Part shown: positions 35,300 through 44,496 of the stretch, piece by piece
How positions within the stretch are numbered: the stretch's first letter is position 1
Layout: each line of letters starts with the position of its first letter
Assembly: GCA_945883565.1 (NCBI GenBank)
Contig: CAMCXO010000005.1
Span: 62,001 to 126,000, forward strand
Source: Chryseobacterium gleum
Lineage (GTDB): Bacteria; Bacteroidota; Bacteroidia; Flavobacteriales; Schleiferiaceae
DNA: 64,000 nucleotides
Direction of reading: 5' to 3'
Program-made: the position numbers and the translations under genes
The notes under the pieces: model-generated
What the model saw: the letters and a program-made list of their open reading frames with translations, nothing else
Told to the model about the DNA's origin: nothing
The model's database searches: none

Positions 35300-36510
35300 T
35301 GACCTACAATGAAACGGTAGAATGGTTATTTACCCGTTTACCCATGTTTCAAAGAATTGGAGCGGCAGCCTATAAAGCCGATTTAGACAACACCATCAAA
35401 TTCTGTCACTATTTAGGGAACCCACAAAATAGCTTTCCCTGTTTTCATATTGGGGGAACCAATGGGAAAGGCAGTACCTCCCACATGCTCGCAGCCATTC
35501 TGCAAAAGCACAATTTTAAAACAGGTCTATTTACGTCTCCCCATTTAAAAGATTTCAGAGAGCGCATGCGTGTTCAAGGAATACAAGCAAGTGAAGAATT
35601 TGTTGTTCAATTTGTGTCAAAGCATTTCGATTACTTGCAAAATAACACTCTGTCTTTTTTTGAAATGGCTTTTGGAATGTCAATGACCTATTTTAAAGAA
35701 ATGGGCGTAGACGTTGCCGTTATTGAAGTCGGAATGGGTGGCCGATTGGATTCTACGAATATTGTAAAACCGGAAATTTCGGTTATTACCAATGTTTCAC
35801 TAGATCATGTACAGTTTCTAGGCAATTCTAGGGAGGCTATTGCCAAAGAAAAAGCGGGAATAATTAAATCGAAAGTACCTATTGTAATTGGTCAGCGCCA
35901 TTTCGAAACAGATTTCGTTTTTATGGAATTCGCGAAACGCCTTGGTTCGCCGATTTACTTTGCGGATGACGAAAATTACCTTGAAGTTTTTTCTGATTTA
36001 AAAGGTGCTTATCAAAAGAAAAACATAAGAACTGTTCTGACTACCTTAAAACATCAATCCTTTTTTGTACCCGATGATAATATTGTTTTATACGCCCTAA
36101 CACAGGTGGGTTCATTAACTGGACTCAGAGGAAGATGGGAAACATTAAGCAAAGACCCATTGGTAATTTGCGATACAGCGCATAATGAAGACGGCATACT
36201 GAATATTTTGCCACAGCTAATTGGACTGAATGCGGAAAAAATTCACTTCGTTTTAGGCATGGTGGATGATAAAGACAGCACTCAAATTTTAGCTCATCTA
36301 CCCAAAGATGCTGAATATTATTTCGCTAGTCCTAATATTCCAAGAGGAAAGCCTGCTGAAAAACTCCGAAATGAAGCATTAAAAATGGGGCTAATAGGCG
36401 AAAAATATGATAATGTATCGGCTGCGATACATGCAGCAAAAACGAATTGTACTGAAAATCAAATAGTCTTTATAGGTGGTAGTACTTTTGTGGTGGCAGA
36501 GGCTATTTAA
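35299..36510 (+). CDS. folC: Bifunctional folylpolyglutamate synthase/dihydrofolate synthase
   Basis: A 403-residue Mur-ligase-type enzyme adding glutamate to dihydropteroate or folates. The ATP-binding loop GGTNGKGSTSHML (about 55-67), GLFTSPHLKDFRERM, EVGMGGRLDSTN and NVSLDHVQFLG all match FolC, and the C-terminal domain has CDTAHNEDGI. It is the last gene of the ExbB operon, with the tRNA-Val promoter 3 nt past its stop. Confidence 0.93.
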   Translation: MTYNETVEWLFTRLPMFQRIGAAAYKADLDNTIKFCHYLGNPQNSFPCFHIGGTNGKGSTSHMLAAILQKHNFKTGLFTSPHLKDFRERMRVQGIQASEEFVVQFVSKHFDYLQNNTLSFFEMAFGMSMTYFKEMGVDVAVIEVGMGGRLDSTNIVKPEISVITNVSLDHVQFLGNSREAIAKEKAGIIKSKVPIVIGQRHFETDFVFMEFAKRLGSPIYFADDENYLEVFSDLKGAYQKKNIRTVLTTLKHQSFFVPDDNIVLYALTQVGSLTGLRGRWETLSKDPLVICDTAHNEDGILNILPQLIGLNAEKIHFVLGMVDDKDSTQILAHLPKDAEYYFASPNIPRGKPAEKLRNEALKMGLIGEKYDNVSAAIHAAKTNCTENQIVFIGGSTFVVAEAI

Positions 36511-36512
36511 CA

Positions 36513-36543
36513 TTTGGAAAATACAGAAGTCATAGTATATTTG
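36513..36543 (+). promoter_or_regulatory. Canonical Bacteroidota promoter of tRNA-Val
   Basis: TTTG at 36513-36516, exactly 19 nt, then TATATTTG at 36536-36543. Both boxes match the -33/-7 consensus perfectly. The predicted start is near 36550, 6 nt before the mature tRNA 5' end. This is the clearest promoter in the window. Confidence 0.9.
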
Positions 36544-36555
36544 CACTCCCATTAC

Positions 36556-36630
36556 GGGCGCATAGCTCAGCTGGTTCAGAGCATCTGCCTTACAAGCAGA
36601 GGGTCCGCGGTTCGAACCCGTGTGCGCCCA
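36556..36630 (+). tRNA. tRNA-Val (anticodon TAC)
   Basis: A 75-nt cloverleaf: acceptor stem GGGCGCA / TGCGCCC with discriminator A, D arm beginning TAGCTCAGCTGG, anticodon stem TCTGC / GCAGA with loop CTTACAA (anticodon TAC), and T loop TTCGAAC. The 3' CCA is not encoded. A perfect promoter precedes it and a terminator follows within 5 nt, so it is a monocistronic tRNA gene. Confidence 0.97.
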
Positions 36631-36634
36631 CTTC

Positions 36635-36671
36635 AAAACCTCTAAAGTGAACACTTTAGAGGTTTTTTTTT
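36635..36671 (+). terminator. Rho-independent terminator of tRNA-Val
   Basis: A 14-bp perfect stem, AAAACCTCTAAAGT (36635-36648) with its complement at 36653-36666, a 4-nt loop, and a run of nine T residues. It starts 4 nt after the tRNA. Confidence 0.92.
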
Positions 36672-36686
36672 AGCTTAATTATCAAT

Positions 36687-36717
36687 AAAAAAAGGCCACT
36701 TACACAAGTAAGTGGCC
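36687..36717 (-). terminator. Rho-independent terminator of the T9SS cargo gene
   Basis: A perfect 10-bp stem GGCCACTTAC / GTAAGTGGCC (36694-36703 and 36708-36717) with an ACAA loop; on the minus strand it is followed by seven T residues (A-run 36687-36693). It lies 23 nt past the stop of the gene ending at 36741. Confidence 0.9.
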
Positions 36718-36740
36718 CTCCTATCGTCATTCATTCAATA

Positions 36741-39700
36741 CTACCTTACTATAAGCTTGGTGGTTTTCTTGGTTCCTGAATACTCTGTGCCTATGATATA
36801 GATTCCTGGTTTTAGACCTTCTAAAGAAAGAAGCAATTCGTGTTTTCCAGATTCCAATGACTGGAATTTGGCACGCTTAACTTCACGACCATTGATATCT
36901 ATAAGATTTATTAACACACTGCCTCGAGAATCAAGGTCGATGGCTATTTTGGTTGACAAACTAGCAGGATTAGGATAAACGTGTAAACTAGAATTCAAAA
37001 TTTGAGACTTTGGATTCAATTCTTCGTTTATGCCTATTGGATTCTGCTGAACCAAGTTGCTCGAGCGCAAAAACCCATAACCATGTGTTGCCAAATCAAT
37101 ATGACCTTGGAAAACCAAATCACCATCAACACTTCCGCGGGTATTACGTAATTGTTCGACCATGAAAACCGGAACTGTAGGAATACCATTATTCTCGGAG
37201 TTCCAAACAACAGAAGAGGCATTTATATTATCTGTAGAATAAACGCCATATTCGGTTCCAATTACTACTTGTTGACCATCAAAAATATTGAAAGTAGAAC
37301 CATAAACTGGCATAGCCGGTAGACCTGATCCTTGTTTTGGTACAAAACTGGGTGAAGCTGCTGTGGCATTATTCGATAAAAACACATATGTGTTATTACC
37401 ATAATTTCCCAAAGTTACAATTACCCTATCGTTGTCATTAGGATCAATTTTTACACTGGTGATGCTTCTGCCCGAATAGTTTGCCACAACCTGTCTTGTA
37501 GTTAACACCGCCGTGTTCTGATTATCAATATCAGCTGTGGTACGGGATCTAGCGTTTTTAAGATTGGCAACCCTCCACAATCTGCCATCAGATCCTCCTA
37601 CAAATAAAACATCACCATCTGCGCTCACGTCCATACAAGTGGCAGCATTTCCATTGCCCAAGTCTAAAATATGCCACCATTCAGGCTGTTCTGTGGTAAA
37701 ATCAAATACTTTACGCGTCATCCACACTCCACCGAAAGTATTGCCAACCAAACCAGGGCGTGTTCTGAGCCCCATAAAAAATGCACCTTGAATAATGTCC
37801 TGAACCCTAATGCTATCTCCAGATGAAACTACTCTAGGCAAAGTATAATCGAAAGGAACTCCTTTTGAAGCACTTTCGACGTAAACCATTGAACCAGTAT
37901 TATAACGGATATCGCAGAAAGCACTGACTTCCAAACCGAAATACCTAGGGAACCTTGCAACAAATTGACCAGTTTGAGCATTAAAGAAACCTGATCCGCC
38001 ATCAGGGCTGCTTAAGTTTCCATTTGCATCAGAGCGTAATGTGTATGGACCATGAACCACCCTAAAGCTATCTGGAATGAACACTGCCGCCGCTTGTGGC
38101 AATCTGAGTTCGCCTCGTGATGCCGTATCGCTTGATGACGCAAATCCAAGACTTGTTTGAACATCAAGTACCCTGAATGTAACAGAATCTGTAGATAATC
38201 GGTCATCATTTGATTCCCATAATTCAAAAGGAGCTACAAACTCAGCGAAAGTACCAGTCATGGTTCCGCTTATGTATTGTGGATCCATTCTGTTAAACTG
38301 ATAAAACGACTCAAAAGATTGACCATCATTTTGGCTCCTCCCCATTATACCATACTGCATTTCTTTAAATAATACCCCAGAAACTATTTGCGATGCAGCA
38401 ACATAACCACCATCGCCATCCATAACCCGTCTTACACCAGATGCCACAAAATAGTTTATACCCGGTGTTCTTACGCCAGAACGACTGGTATTTCCAAAAC
38501 CGGTAATTGCTATTGTTCCATTGTCTTGAGTTCCGCCCAAGAATCGACCATTTTGATCGCCAATAACCGAATAAAGTTGAAGAGTGGTGTAGTTGTTGTT
38601 AATGGGCGTCCATGTAAATCCATTATTAGCAGATCTAAAAATGCCTCCATCGTTTACAACATATAGAATATCAGGATTTGTTGGATGAAATACAGCGTCG
38701 TGTTGGTCAACATGAACATAAAAAGGATTTGTTGGTGAGAAAAAGCTTGAGTGAATTTGATTCCAACCAGTAGTTTCTGACCAGTCCCATAGTTGAACAC
38801 CTCCTAAAATTATCCTGTTCTTGTCTTTAGGATCAACTGTTAGAGCTAAATCGTATTCGCCTTGGGTGTTCATTGGGTTAAATGAACTGCTGCCTTGAAC
38901 CAAACGCTCCCATGTTGCACCACGGTCTTTACTTCTATGAACACTAAGCAAGCCTCCTACAGGGACTCCAGTTGGATTTGAAGAAATTGCATTTATGTGA
39001 GCCACATAAACAAAATTTGGATCACTTGGCGAGACGGCTATCCTAGAGCGACTTGGATTGGTTGGCAATCCAGACGATCCAGAAATTTGAACAAAACTAC
39101 CGTCCGAACCATCCGGAGAAAACATGATATGATTCTGCCCTTTAAACCAAACACCTCCATTATTGTCAACTATCATATCGGTAATACCCGCCGTAAATTC
39201 TTGTGGCTGAACACTAGAACCTAGAACAGGATTTACCCAAGTTTGGCCTCCATCATCGCTTCTTCTTAATCCACGGTTGGTAGCCGCAAAAATTTTGTCT
39301 GCAATTGTAGGGTGGGCAATAAGAAATGAAATATTAGCCCATTCGCTGGTGCGATCGTTGGCATCAGGTGCAGTTGAAGCTAACTGTACCCAAGTATTCC
39401 CTCCATCGGTTGACTTGAATACACCCCCACCCAAAACTCCTCCACTACCCTGTCCAAAAGCCCCGTAGTGCAATCCTTCTCCTGTTCCATAATAATAGTG
39501 CCCATTTGAAGTTTTGGTTATGTAAGTTACAGCATGATTACTAGCATCACGATTAAGCAATTCCCAGCTTGAGCCTGCTGTTGTAGACCTATATAAGCCA
39601 CCGGAAACAGATCCAGAGAAAATTAAATTAGGGTTTTCTGGGTCTATAAAAATGGTTCTGGTTCTTCCACCTATGTTATCTGGTCCTCTCTGTTCCCAGG

Positions 39701-39992
39701 ATAAATTGAGTGCTGAGGCTGTTTTATTGTTTCTGCCTTGTAATGCCTCTAATCTTGCCTTTAGAACATCAGCCGGATTAACTTCTCCTGTTACTTGATT
39801 GGCTCTTAATTTATGTAACCATTGTGCTGAACCTTTTGAGTTTGCATTTTCAGTCAACAACACTTCAGTTCTAGCCTTATAAATAGGTTCTTGACTCTTT
39901 TCAGAGTTTACTTGAGAAACCAAAAATACTGCTGAACCAACAGCTAAGGGGGCTAGAGCAAGCCCGATAAATCGGCGTAAAGATTTCTTCAT
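36741..39992 (-). CDS. Secreted BNR/sortilin-like repeat protein with T9SS type A sorting domain
   Basis: A 1083-residue secreted protein. An N-terminal signal segment (LALAPLAVGSAVFLVSQV) precedes a domain of Asp-box/BNR-type propeller repeats, for example LYRSTTAGSSWELLN, VFKSTDGGNTWVQL, LRRSDDGGQTWVNP, VHRSKDRGATWERL and IFRSANNGFTWTP. The C-terminal 80 residues form a T9SS type A sorting domain (VYPNPASLSTKIAIDL, GIYIIGTEYSGTKKTTKLIVR end). It should be exported by Sec, then secreted and attached by T9SS. The order resembles the VPS10/sialidase fold, but a catalytic activity is not shown. It has its own terminator. Confidence 0.9.
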   Translation of the reverse strand: MKKSLRRFIGLALAPLAVGSAVFLVSQVNSEKSQEPIYKARTEVLLTENANSKGSAQWLHKLRANQVTGEVNPADVLKARLEALQGRNNKTASALNLSWEQRGPDNIGGRTRTIFIDPENPNLIFSGSVSGGLYRSTTAGSSWELLNRDASNHAVTYITKTSNGHYYYGTGEGLHYGAFGQGSGGVLGGGVFKSTDGGNTWVQLASTAPDANDRTSEWANISFLIAHPTIADKIFAATNRGLRRSDDGGQTWVNPVLGSSVQPQEFTAGITDMIVDNNGGVWFKGQNHIMFSPDGSDGSFVQISGSSGLPTNPSRSRIAVSPSDPNFVYVAHINAISSNPTGVPVGGLLSVHRSKDRGATWERLVQGSSSFNPMNTQGEYDLALTVDPKDKNRIILGGVQLWDWSETTGWNQIHSSFFSPTNPFYVHVDQHDAVFHPTNPDILYVVNDGGIFRSANNGFTWTPINNNYTTLQLYSVIGDQNGRFLGGTQDNGTIAITGFGNTSRSGVRTPGINYFVASGVRRVMDGDGGYVAASQIVSGVLFKEMQYGIMGRSQNDGQSFESFYQFNRMDPQYISGTMTGTFAEFVAPFELWESNDDRLSTDSVTFRVLDVQTSLGFASSSDTASRGELRLPQAAAVFIPDSFRVVHGPYTLRSDANGNLSSPDGGSGFFNAQTGQFVARFPRYFGLEVSAFCDIRYNTGSMVYVESASKGVPFDYTLPRVVSSGDSIRVQDIIQGAFFMGLRTRPGLVGNTFGGVWMTRKVFDFTTEQPEWWHILDLGNGNAATCMDVSADGDVLFVGGSDGRLWRVANLKNARSRTTADIDNQNTAVLTTRQVVANYSGRSITSVKIDPNDNDRVIVTLGNYGNNTYVFLSNNATAASPSFVPKQGSGLPAMPVYGSTFNIFDGQQVVIGTEYGVYSTDNINASSVVWNSENNGIPTVPVFMVEQLRNTRGSVDGDLVFQGHIDLATHGYGFLRSSNLVQQNPIGINEELNPKSQILNSSLHVYPNPASLSTKIAIDLDSRGSVLINLIDINGREVKRAKFQSLESGKHELLLSLEGLKPGIYIIGTEYSGTKKTTKLIVR

Positions 39993-40079
39993 AGGTCTAA
40001 ATCATGGTTCTTTATGAGGAGTATGCCTCTAGTGTACAATATTACAATTCCTTAACGTTTCTACCGCAAATAAGGTTTG

Positions 40080-40967
40080 CTAAAACATGTGCTTTTCTGC
40101 ATGATAAGAGGATCTAACCAAAGGTCCACTTTCAACATAGCGAAACCCCATTTCTAATCCTTTAACTTTCAAGAAGTCAAAAGTATCAGGATGAACATAT
40201 TCAACAACCGGTAAATGTTTAGCAGTTGGTTGAAGATATTGACCAAGTGTTAAAATATCGACGTTGGCCTTTCTCAAGTCTTCCATGGTTTCAAGAATTT
40301 CTTCTACCAATTCACCTAAACCCAGCATAATCCCCGTTTTAGTTCGTTTTTGGCCCTGATCCTTTAGATATGACAAGACTTCTAAACTTCTTTCATACCG
40401 GGCTTGGATTCGAACCTGTCTCGTTAAACGTTTTACGGTCTCCATATTGTGAGAAACTATTTCCGGTGCGGCTTGAATTATACGGTCTATATTTCTTTTC
40501 TCACCTTTAAAGTCAGGAATCAAGGTTTCCATAGTGGTTCCCGGGCTCATTCTTCGAACAGCTTTAACCGTTTCTGACCAAATAATGGAGCCACCATCGC
40601 TTAAATCATCCCGGTCAACACTTGTAATTACACAATGCTTTACTTTCATTAAGCGAACGCTTTGTGCCACACGTTCTGGCTCATCCCAGTCAACAGCTTC
40701 AGGCCTTCCAGTAGCTACAGCACAAAACCCACAAGATCTGGTGCAAGTATTGCCCAAAATCATAAAAGTAGCCGTGCCTGCCCCCCAACACTCTCCCATA
40801 TTTGGGCAATTACCGGATTCACAAATTGTATGAAGACTATAACCATCTACTAATTGGCGAACATTTTTAAAATTCTGACCGGTAGGTAGTTTTACTCTTA
40901 GCCATTTTGGTTTGCGAATGGACTCTTTTGTTGAGACTGTTGATTCAATTATTGGCTTTAGTTCCAA
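40080..40967 (-). CDS. lipA: Lipoyl synthase
   Basis: A 295-residue radical SAM enzyme that inserts sulfur into octanoyl groups on lipoyl domains. Both Fe-S motifs are visible: the auxiliary cluster [12 protein letters not shown] (Cys49, Cys54, Cys60) and the SAM cluster CTRSCGFC (Cys75, Cys79, Cys82). The C-terminal [14 protein letters not shown] carries the auxiliary-cluster serine. No lipB is adjacent. It overlaps the upstream outer-membrane protein gene by 10 nt and is last in the lipoprotein-ytxJ-OMP-lipA operon. Confidence 0.96.
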   Translation of the reverse strand: MELKPIIESTVSTKESIRKPKWLRVKLPTGQNFKNVRQLVDGYSLHTICESGNCPNMGECWGAGTATFMILGNTCTRSCGFCAVATGRPEAVDWDEPERVAQSVRLMKVKHCVITSVDRDDLSDGGSIIWSETVKAVRRMSPGTTMETLIPDFKGEKRNIDRIIQAAPEIVSHNMETVKRLTRQVRIQARYERSLEVLSYLKDQGQKRTKTGIMLGLGELVEEILETMEDLRKANVDILTLGQYLQPTAKHLPVVEYVHPDTFDFLKVKGLEMGFRYVESGPLVRSSYHAEKHMF

Positions 40968-41740
40968 CGTTTCCCGAAGTTAATGGTTAAGTAAAATTGG
41001 GTGAAAAAATTATGGTTTTTTACACCTTCTGCATTTGATGGTAAAAACATAATTGGCACCTTTTCAGGGAAATAATCCAATATCATTCCTACTTCAAGAG
41101 TGGTTACACGTTCATCGAATAAATTGAAGTCGAAATTAGACCCAATTTTAGCGTAAAGGCCCGGATGAAACTTTATTTCGTCGAAGCCGGTGAAGAATCC
41201 TGATTTACCATAAATATCTGAAAAATCGTGTCGCAGTGGGTCGTACCTCTCTGTTACCAAAATAAAGCTTCCGTTGCCAACTGATTGGTAAAGTTCTAGG
41301 TATACCGGTTTAAGTAAACCCATTGATAAGCCGCCACTTAAAACAAGGTCGAGGGCTACGGTACCTTGATCGGTTTTATCTACCAGCACAATATCTCGGG
41401 TGTAACCAGCTCTTAAACTGTAAAAACTGTTGATTTTTCCATAAACAAACCCACGGGCGCTGTTGTCGAATGGGTTGTAAATATTCACTTCTTTCTCATC
41501 CCGAATATTTACTAAGTCCAATTCCCAACCACTTTTGTTGAACCCATCGGTAAAATATTGCCTTCTGAAATGCATTCCATATCCCTTGGTATGGAACATA
41601 ATTCCTAACTGGTATTCGTCTGTATAAACCGTTCTTTTAAAATCTATTGATGTTTCCAATTGTCCGTAAGCGAACACCGGAAAAACAATCAATAAGACAA
41701 GCCAAATGTGCTTTTTTAACTTAAACGGCCGAAAGTACAT
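40958..41740 (-). CDS. Predicted outer-membrane beta-barrel protein
   Basis: A 260-residue protein with a signal peptide ([17 protein letters not shown]) and alternating amphipathic strands to a C-terminal aromatic stretch ([12 protein letters not shown]). Blocks such as [21 protein letters not shown] and [13 protein letters not shown] suggest an 8- to 12-strand barrel. I start it at ATG 41740, just before the signal peptide; ATG 41758 is the alternative. It overlaps ytxJ by at least 20 nt and lipA by 10 nt. It is conserved in appearance but I recognise no function. Confidence 0.75.
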   Translation of the reverse strand: MYFRPFKLKKHIWLVLLIVFPVFAYGQLETSIDFKRTVYTDEYQLGIMFHTKGYGMHFRRQYFTDGFNKSGWELDLVNIRDEKEVNIYNPFDNSARGFVYGKINSFYSLRAGYTRDIVLVDKTDQGTVALDLVLSGGLSMGLLKPVYLELYQSVGNGSFILVTERYDPLRHDFSDIYGKSGFFTGFDEIKFHPGLYAKIGSNFDFNLFDERVTTLEVGMILDYFPEKVPIMFLPSNAEGVKNHNFFTQFYLTINFGKRWN

Positions 41741-42062
41741 TTTCGAGTAATACATCAAAGTGATTAAACACCAAAACGGCTTTTCCGTTCACGATTTGAA
41801 TGAGCTGAGGTGATTCATGAGGCACTTTTAGCTTCTCCGAAATAACATCAGAGAGGTTACGCCTTGCCAATAGGTCTAAAACGTACAATTCAAGTTTGGG
41901 ACCTTTATTTCTCCAGTTTGGCACCAACGACTTGTACGATCTTAAACTAATTGGACATCTAACAGAATGTTTAAATATAAAAACCGCCTCGTTTTCAGAT
42001 GCCTTAAGTATCAATTCAAAATCTTCTAAGCTCTTTAATTCCAACGGCTCAACATGACCCAT
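41721..42062 (-). CDS. ytxJ: Bacillithiol system redox-active protein YtxJ (monothiol bacilliredoxin)
   Basis: A 113-residue thioredoxin-fold protein. The active site FIFKHSVRCPIS has a single cysteine (Cys36), and the cis-Pro region is PHESPQLIQI. This is the YtxJ family, which is associated with bacillithiol chemistry in Firmicutes and many Bacteroidota. ATG 42062 lies 1 nt after the stop of the tiny lipoprotein gene and gives the family length; longer versions read into that gene in another frame. No bacillithiol synthesis genes occur in the window. Confidence 0.88.
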   Translation of the reverse strand: MGHVEPLELKSLEDFELILKASENEAVFIFKHSVRCPISLRSYKSLVPNWRNKGPKLELYVLDLLARRNLSDVISEKLKVPHESPQLIQIVNGKAVLVFNHFDVLLENVLSAV

Positions 42063-42063
42063 A

Positions 42064-42195
42064 CTAGCAATCTCCGCCGGATTCGATAATTTTAGAATGT
42101 GAATAGGCTGGACATTTTTCGTACGAACCGCAACTGTGAAAAGCCATGGCCACAAAGGCCAATAAAACTAAAAAGCCCAAACGTTTTTTCATCAT
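42064..42195 (-). CDS. Tiny lipoprotein (43 residues) with Lys-Cys-Pro-Ala-Tyr motif
   Basis: A short gene with tandem ATGs at 42195 and 42192. The product has a classic SpII signal (KKRLGFLVLLAFVAMAFHSC) and a mature part of about 22 residues including KCPAYS and a C-terminal GGDC. A consensus -7 box TAACTTTG lies 18 nt upstream, and the stop is separated from the ytxJ ATG by a single nucleotide, so the genes are co-translated. The three cysteines (lipid-modified, KCPAY and terminal) and the ytxJ coupling make a thiol role plausible, but this is inference. Confidence 0.8.
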   Translation of the reverse strand: MMKKRLGFLVLLAFVAMAFHSCGSYEKCPAYSHSKIIESGGDC

Positions 42196-42212
42196 ACTAT
42201 TTTAGTGTCTTA

Positions 42213-42220
42213 CAAAGTTA
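42213..42220 (-). promoter_or_regulatory. Putative -7 box of the lipoprotein-ytxJ-OMP-lipA operon
   Basis: On the minus strand TAACTTTG matches TAnnTTTG exactly, 18 nt before the lipoprotein ATG at 42195. The -33 region is A/T-rich with TTTA rather than TTTG. Confidence 0.5.
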
Positions 42221-42275
42221 AACATTAAAGCTGTTTTAATAAAATAAACCTTAAGTTTTGATTTATATTGCTCAA

Positions 42276-42968
42276 ATGATGTCAAATAGTCTAGAAAATT
42301 CTTGGGCCGAACAACTTGCAAATGTTCTTAAAGACCCACGAATGCAACAATTAGCCTTGAAGCTAAAGCAGGATAGACTGGAACACACTGTGTATCCTCC
42401 CTCTTCACAAGTTTTTGAAGCTTTCAACTTAACCGGCTGGAATCAGGTAAAAGTGGTTATCTTAGGCCAAGACCCTTACCATGCTGAAGGACAGGCCCAT
42501 GGTTTAGCCTTTTCAGTACCAAAAGGCATGGCTATTCCTCCCTCTTTATTAAATATTTACAAAGAGTTACATAATGATCTACAAATTGAATTTTGTTCTC
42601 ATGGCAATTTAAAATTTTGGGCAGATCAAGGTGTGTTATTATTAAATTCTGTTTTAACGGTTAGAAAAGGCTTGCCTCAAAGCCATCAAAATTGGGGATG
42701 GGAATGGTTTACAGATCAGGTTATTGCGTATTTATCTCAGAAAAAAGCAAACCTCGTTTTTCTATTATGGGGAAACTCTGCCAAGTTAAAAGCAAAAGCA
42801 GTAAACCGCGAAAAGCATTTGGTCCTCCAATCAGTCCATCCTTCTCCTTTATCTTTTTACAAAGGCTTTATGGGGTGTGCTCATTTTTCAAAAACCAACC
42901 AATATTTAATTCAGCATGGGCTTGAGGCCATTAACTGGAACCCTGATGGCAGTTTGGGTACTTTCTAA
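42276..42968 (+). CDS. ung: Uracil-DNA glycosylase (family 1)
   Basis: A 230-residue UDG that removes uracil from DNA. The water-activating loop VVILGQDPYH (Asp66, His69), the uracil pocket region LLLNSVLTV and the minor-groove loop SVHPSPLSFYKGF are intact. I start at tandem ATGs 42276/42279 because the upstream TTG adds only six residues. It overlaps the next gene by 53 nt in a different frame. Confidence 0.95.
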   Translation: MMSNSLENSWAEQLANVLKDPRMQQLALKLKQDRLEHTVYPPSSQVFEAFNLTGWNQVKVVILGQDPYHAEGQAHGLAFSVPKGMAIPPSLLNIYKELHNDLQIEFCSHGNLKFWADQGVLLLNSVLTVRKGLPQSHQNWGWEWFTDQVIAYLSQKKANLVFLLWGNSAKLKAKAVNREKHLVLQSVHPSPLSFYKGFMGCAHFSKTNQYLIQHGLEAINWNPDGSLGTF

Positions 42969-44478
42969 TTCTACCCTTGCCCAACCCAGGTTTGGTTTGA
43001 ATTCTACTGTAGATTTTCTCCCGGAATCCATATTTTTTGCTGACTCTTTAGAATTTCTTCGAACTAAAAGCCTTTGGGAAAAAGAATGTATTGAAAAAGG
43101 CTATTGGCTTTTCGATTGGAGAAAGAAGCCCGAACCACCCTACATTCTGCTGTTAATTGAGGGCCCACAATTCACCATTTCCAATCAGTCTTATTCAAAA
43201 TGGCATAATGGTAAATTAGATACCGTTCGAAAACTAGCCCAAAACGGTCATGCTTTTGCGCGGTTTTCTATTGACTCTTTGCGGCTATTTGATGACAACA
43301 TTCTCGCTTTTAACACTCTTCAAGTAGGAAGTATCTTTACCATAGACAGTGTTATTACCAAGGGCGATTTTCGAATTCCGACAGGTTTTTTAAAACACCA
43401 CTTTGGCCTGGAAATCGGTCGGGTTTTCAATGAAAATATAATTAGGAGTATCGAAACTAAATCGAGAAATCTAAATTTTATGGGATTTGAACGCAAGCCA
43501 GAAATCTTGTTTTCGAATAAAGGCACTTGGATTTACCTATACCCTAATAAAAGGAAAACGAATAGATTGGATTTGCTTTTGGGCTACAATACTCTTAATG
43601 GTTCAGGTCGGTTGTCAGGTCATGCAGATTTGCGCTTAAACAATTTGTTCAAAGGCGGACAATGGCTTGGCTTGAAGTGGCAAGCGCCACCAAATTCTGT
43701 ACAAATGCTCAACGCTGAACTTGGTTTACCCTATGTTTTAAAAAGTCGTTTTTGGTTAGAAAATACAATTAATATGTACAGACAAGACAGCACTTTTTTA
43801 AACTTCCACTACACAGGTAAAATTCGTTACGCCCGTTCAGCTAAGCAATTTGTAGGCTTGGTTTACAGAAGCGAGTCATCCAGAACCAGTCAATCGGAAT
43901 CTTCAAGTCTTGGAAACTTCAGCAAACAACTTTGGGGCATTGATTTAGAAAGCGACTCAAGAAACTCTGACTTTTTACCCACAGAAGGTGCTCTCTATCA
44001 ACTAGAATTTTCAGTAGGAAATCGTAAGATTGAAAAAAATAACGATCGTCAATATCGTATTCAAGCATTGGTTGAACAACAGTTCCATTTTAAAACCAAA
44101 CACATTTTAAAGTTGAATTCGTCCTTTTACTATCTGGATGGTCTAAATCTCAAAAACAATGAATTGTTTCGATTAGGCGGAGAACAAAGCATAAGAGGAT
44201 TTGCTGAACAAAGTTTGTTTGCAAATGCATTTATTGGCACTTCGGCAGAGTATCGGTTTAAGCTCGATAATTCAACTTTTTTTCAGCTGTTCTTAGATGG
44301 CGCCTACCTTGAAGCACCTGAAATATCATCTGGGTTTCTTTTTGGTAGCGGATTGGGCATACAGCTCGAACTTAATAATGCATGGGTTGGTTTTAGCCTT
44401 GCAGTTCCAAAAATTGGTGAAAACGACTTCGATTTTAGAAGTCCAATTGTACATGTTACATACAACAGTCGATTTTAA
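42916..44478 (+). CDS. BamA/TamA-family outer-membrane protein (surface antigen D15-like)
   Basis: A 520-residue exported protein with a signal peptide (GTLMAVWVLSNSTLAQ), a POTRA-like N-terminal part (about 60-215) and a C-terminal barrel. The BamA-superfamily signature is near RLGGEQSIRGFAEQSLF, and the final strand ends in Phe (VHVTYNSRF). It is shorter than BamA, so it may be a specialised TamA- or TpsB-like translocator or an assembly factor. The first 53 nt overlap ung; ATG 42946 is an alternative start. Confidence 0.85.
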   Translation: MGLRPLTGTLMAVWVLSNSTLAQPRFGLNSTVDFLPESIFFADSLEFLRTKSLWEKECIEKGYWLFDWRKKPEPPYILLLIEGPQFTISNQSYSKWHNGKLDTVRKLAQNGHAFARFSIDSLRLFDDNILAFNTLQVGSIFTIDSVITKGDFRIPTGFLKHHFGLEIGRVFNENIIRSIETKSRNLNFMGFERKPEILFSNKGTWIYLYPNKRKTNRLDLLLGYNTLNGSGRLSGHADLRLNNLFKGGQWLGLKWQAPPNSVQMLNAELGLPYVLKSRFWLENTINMYRQDSTFLNFHYTGKIRYARSAKQFVGLVYRSESSRTSQSESSSLGNFSKQLWGIDLESDSRNSDFLPTEGALYQLEFSVGNRKIEKNNDRQYRIQALVEQQFHFKTKHILKLNSSFYYLDGLNLKNNELFRLGGEQSIRGFAEQSLFANAFIGTSAEYRFKLDNSTFFQLFLDGAYLEAPEISSGFLFGSGLGIQLELNNAWVGFSLAVPKIGENDFDFRSPIVHVTYNSRF

Positions 44479-44496
44479 TACCTTCGGCCAATCAAA

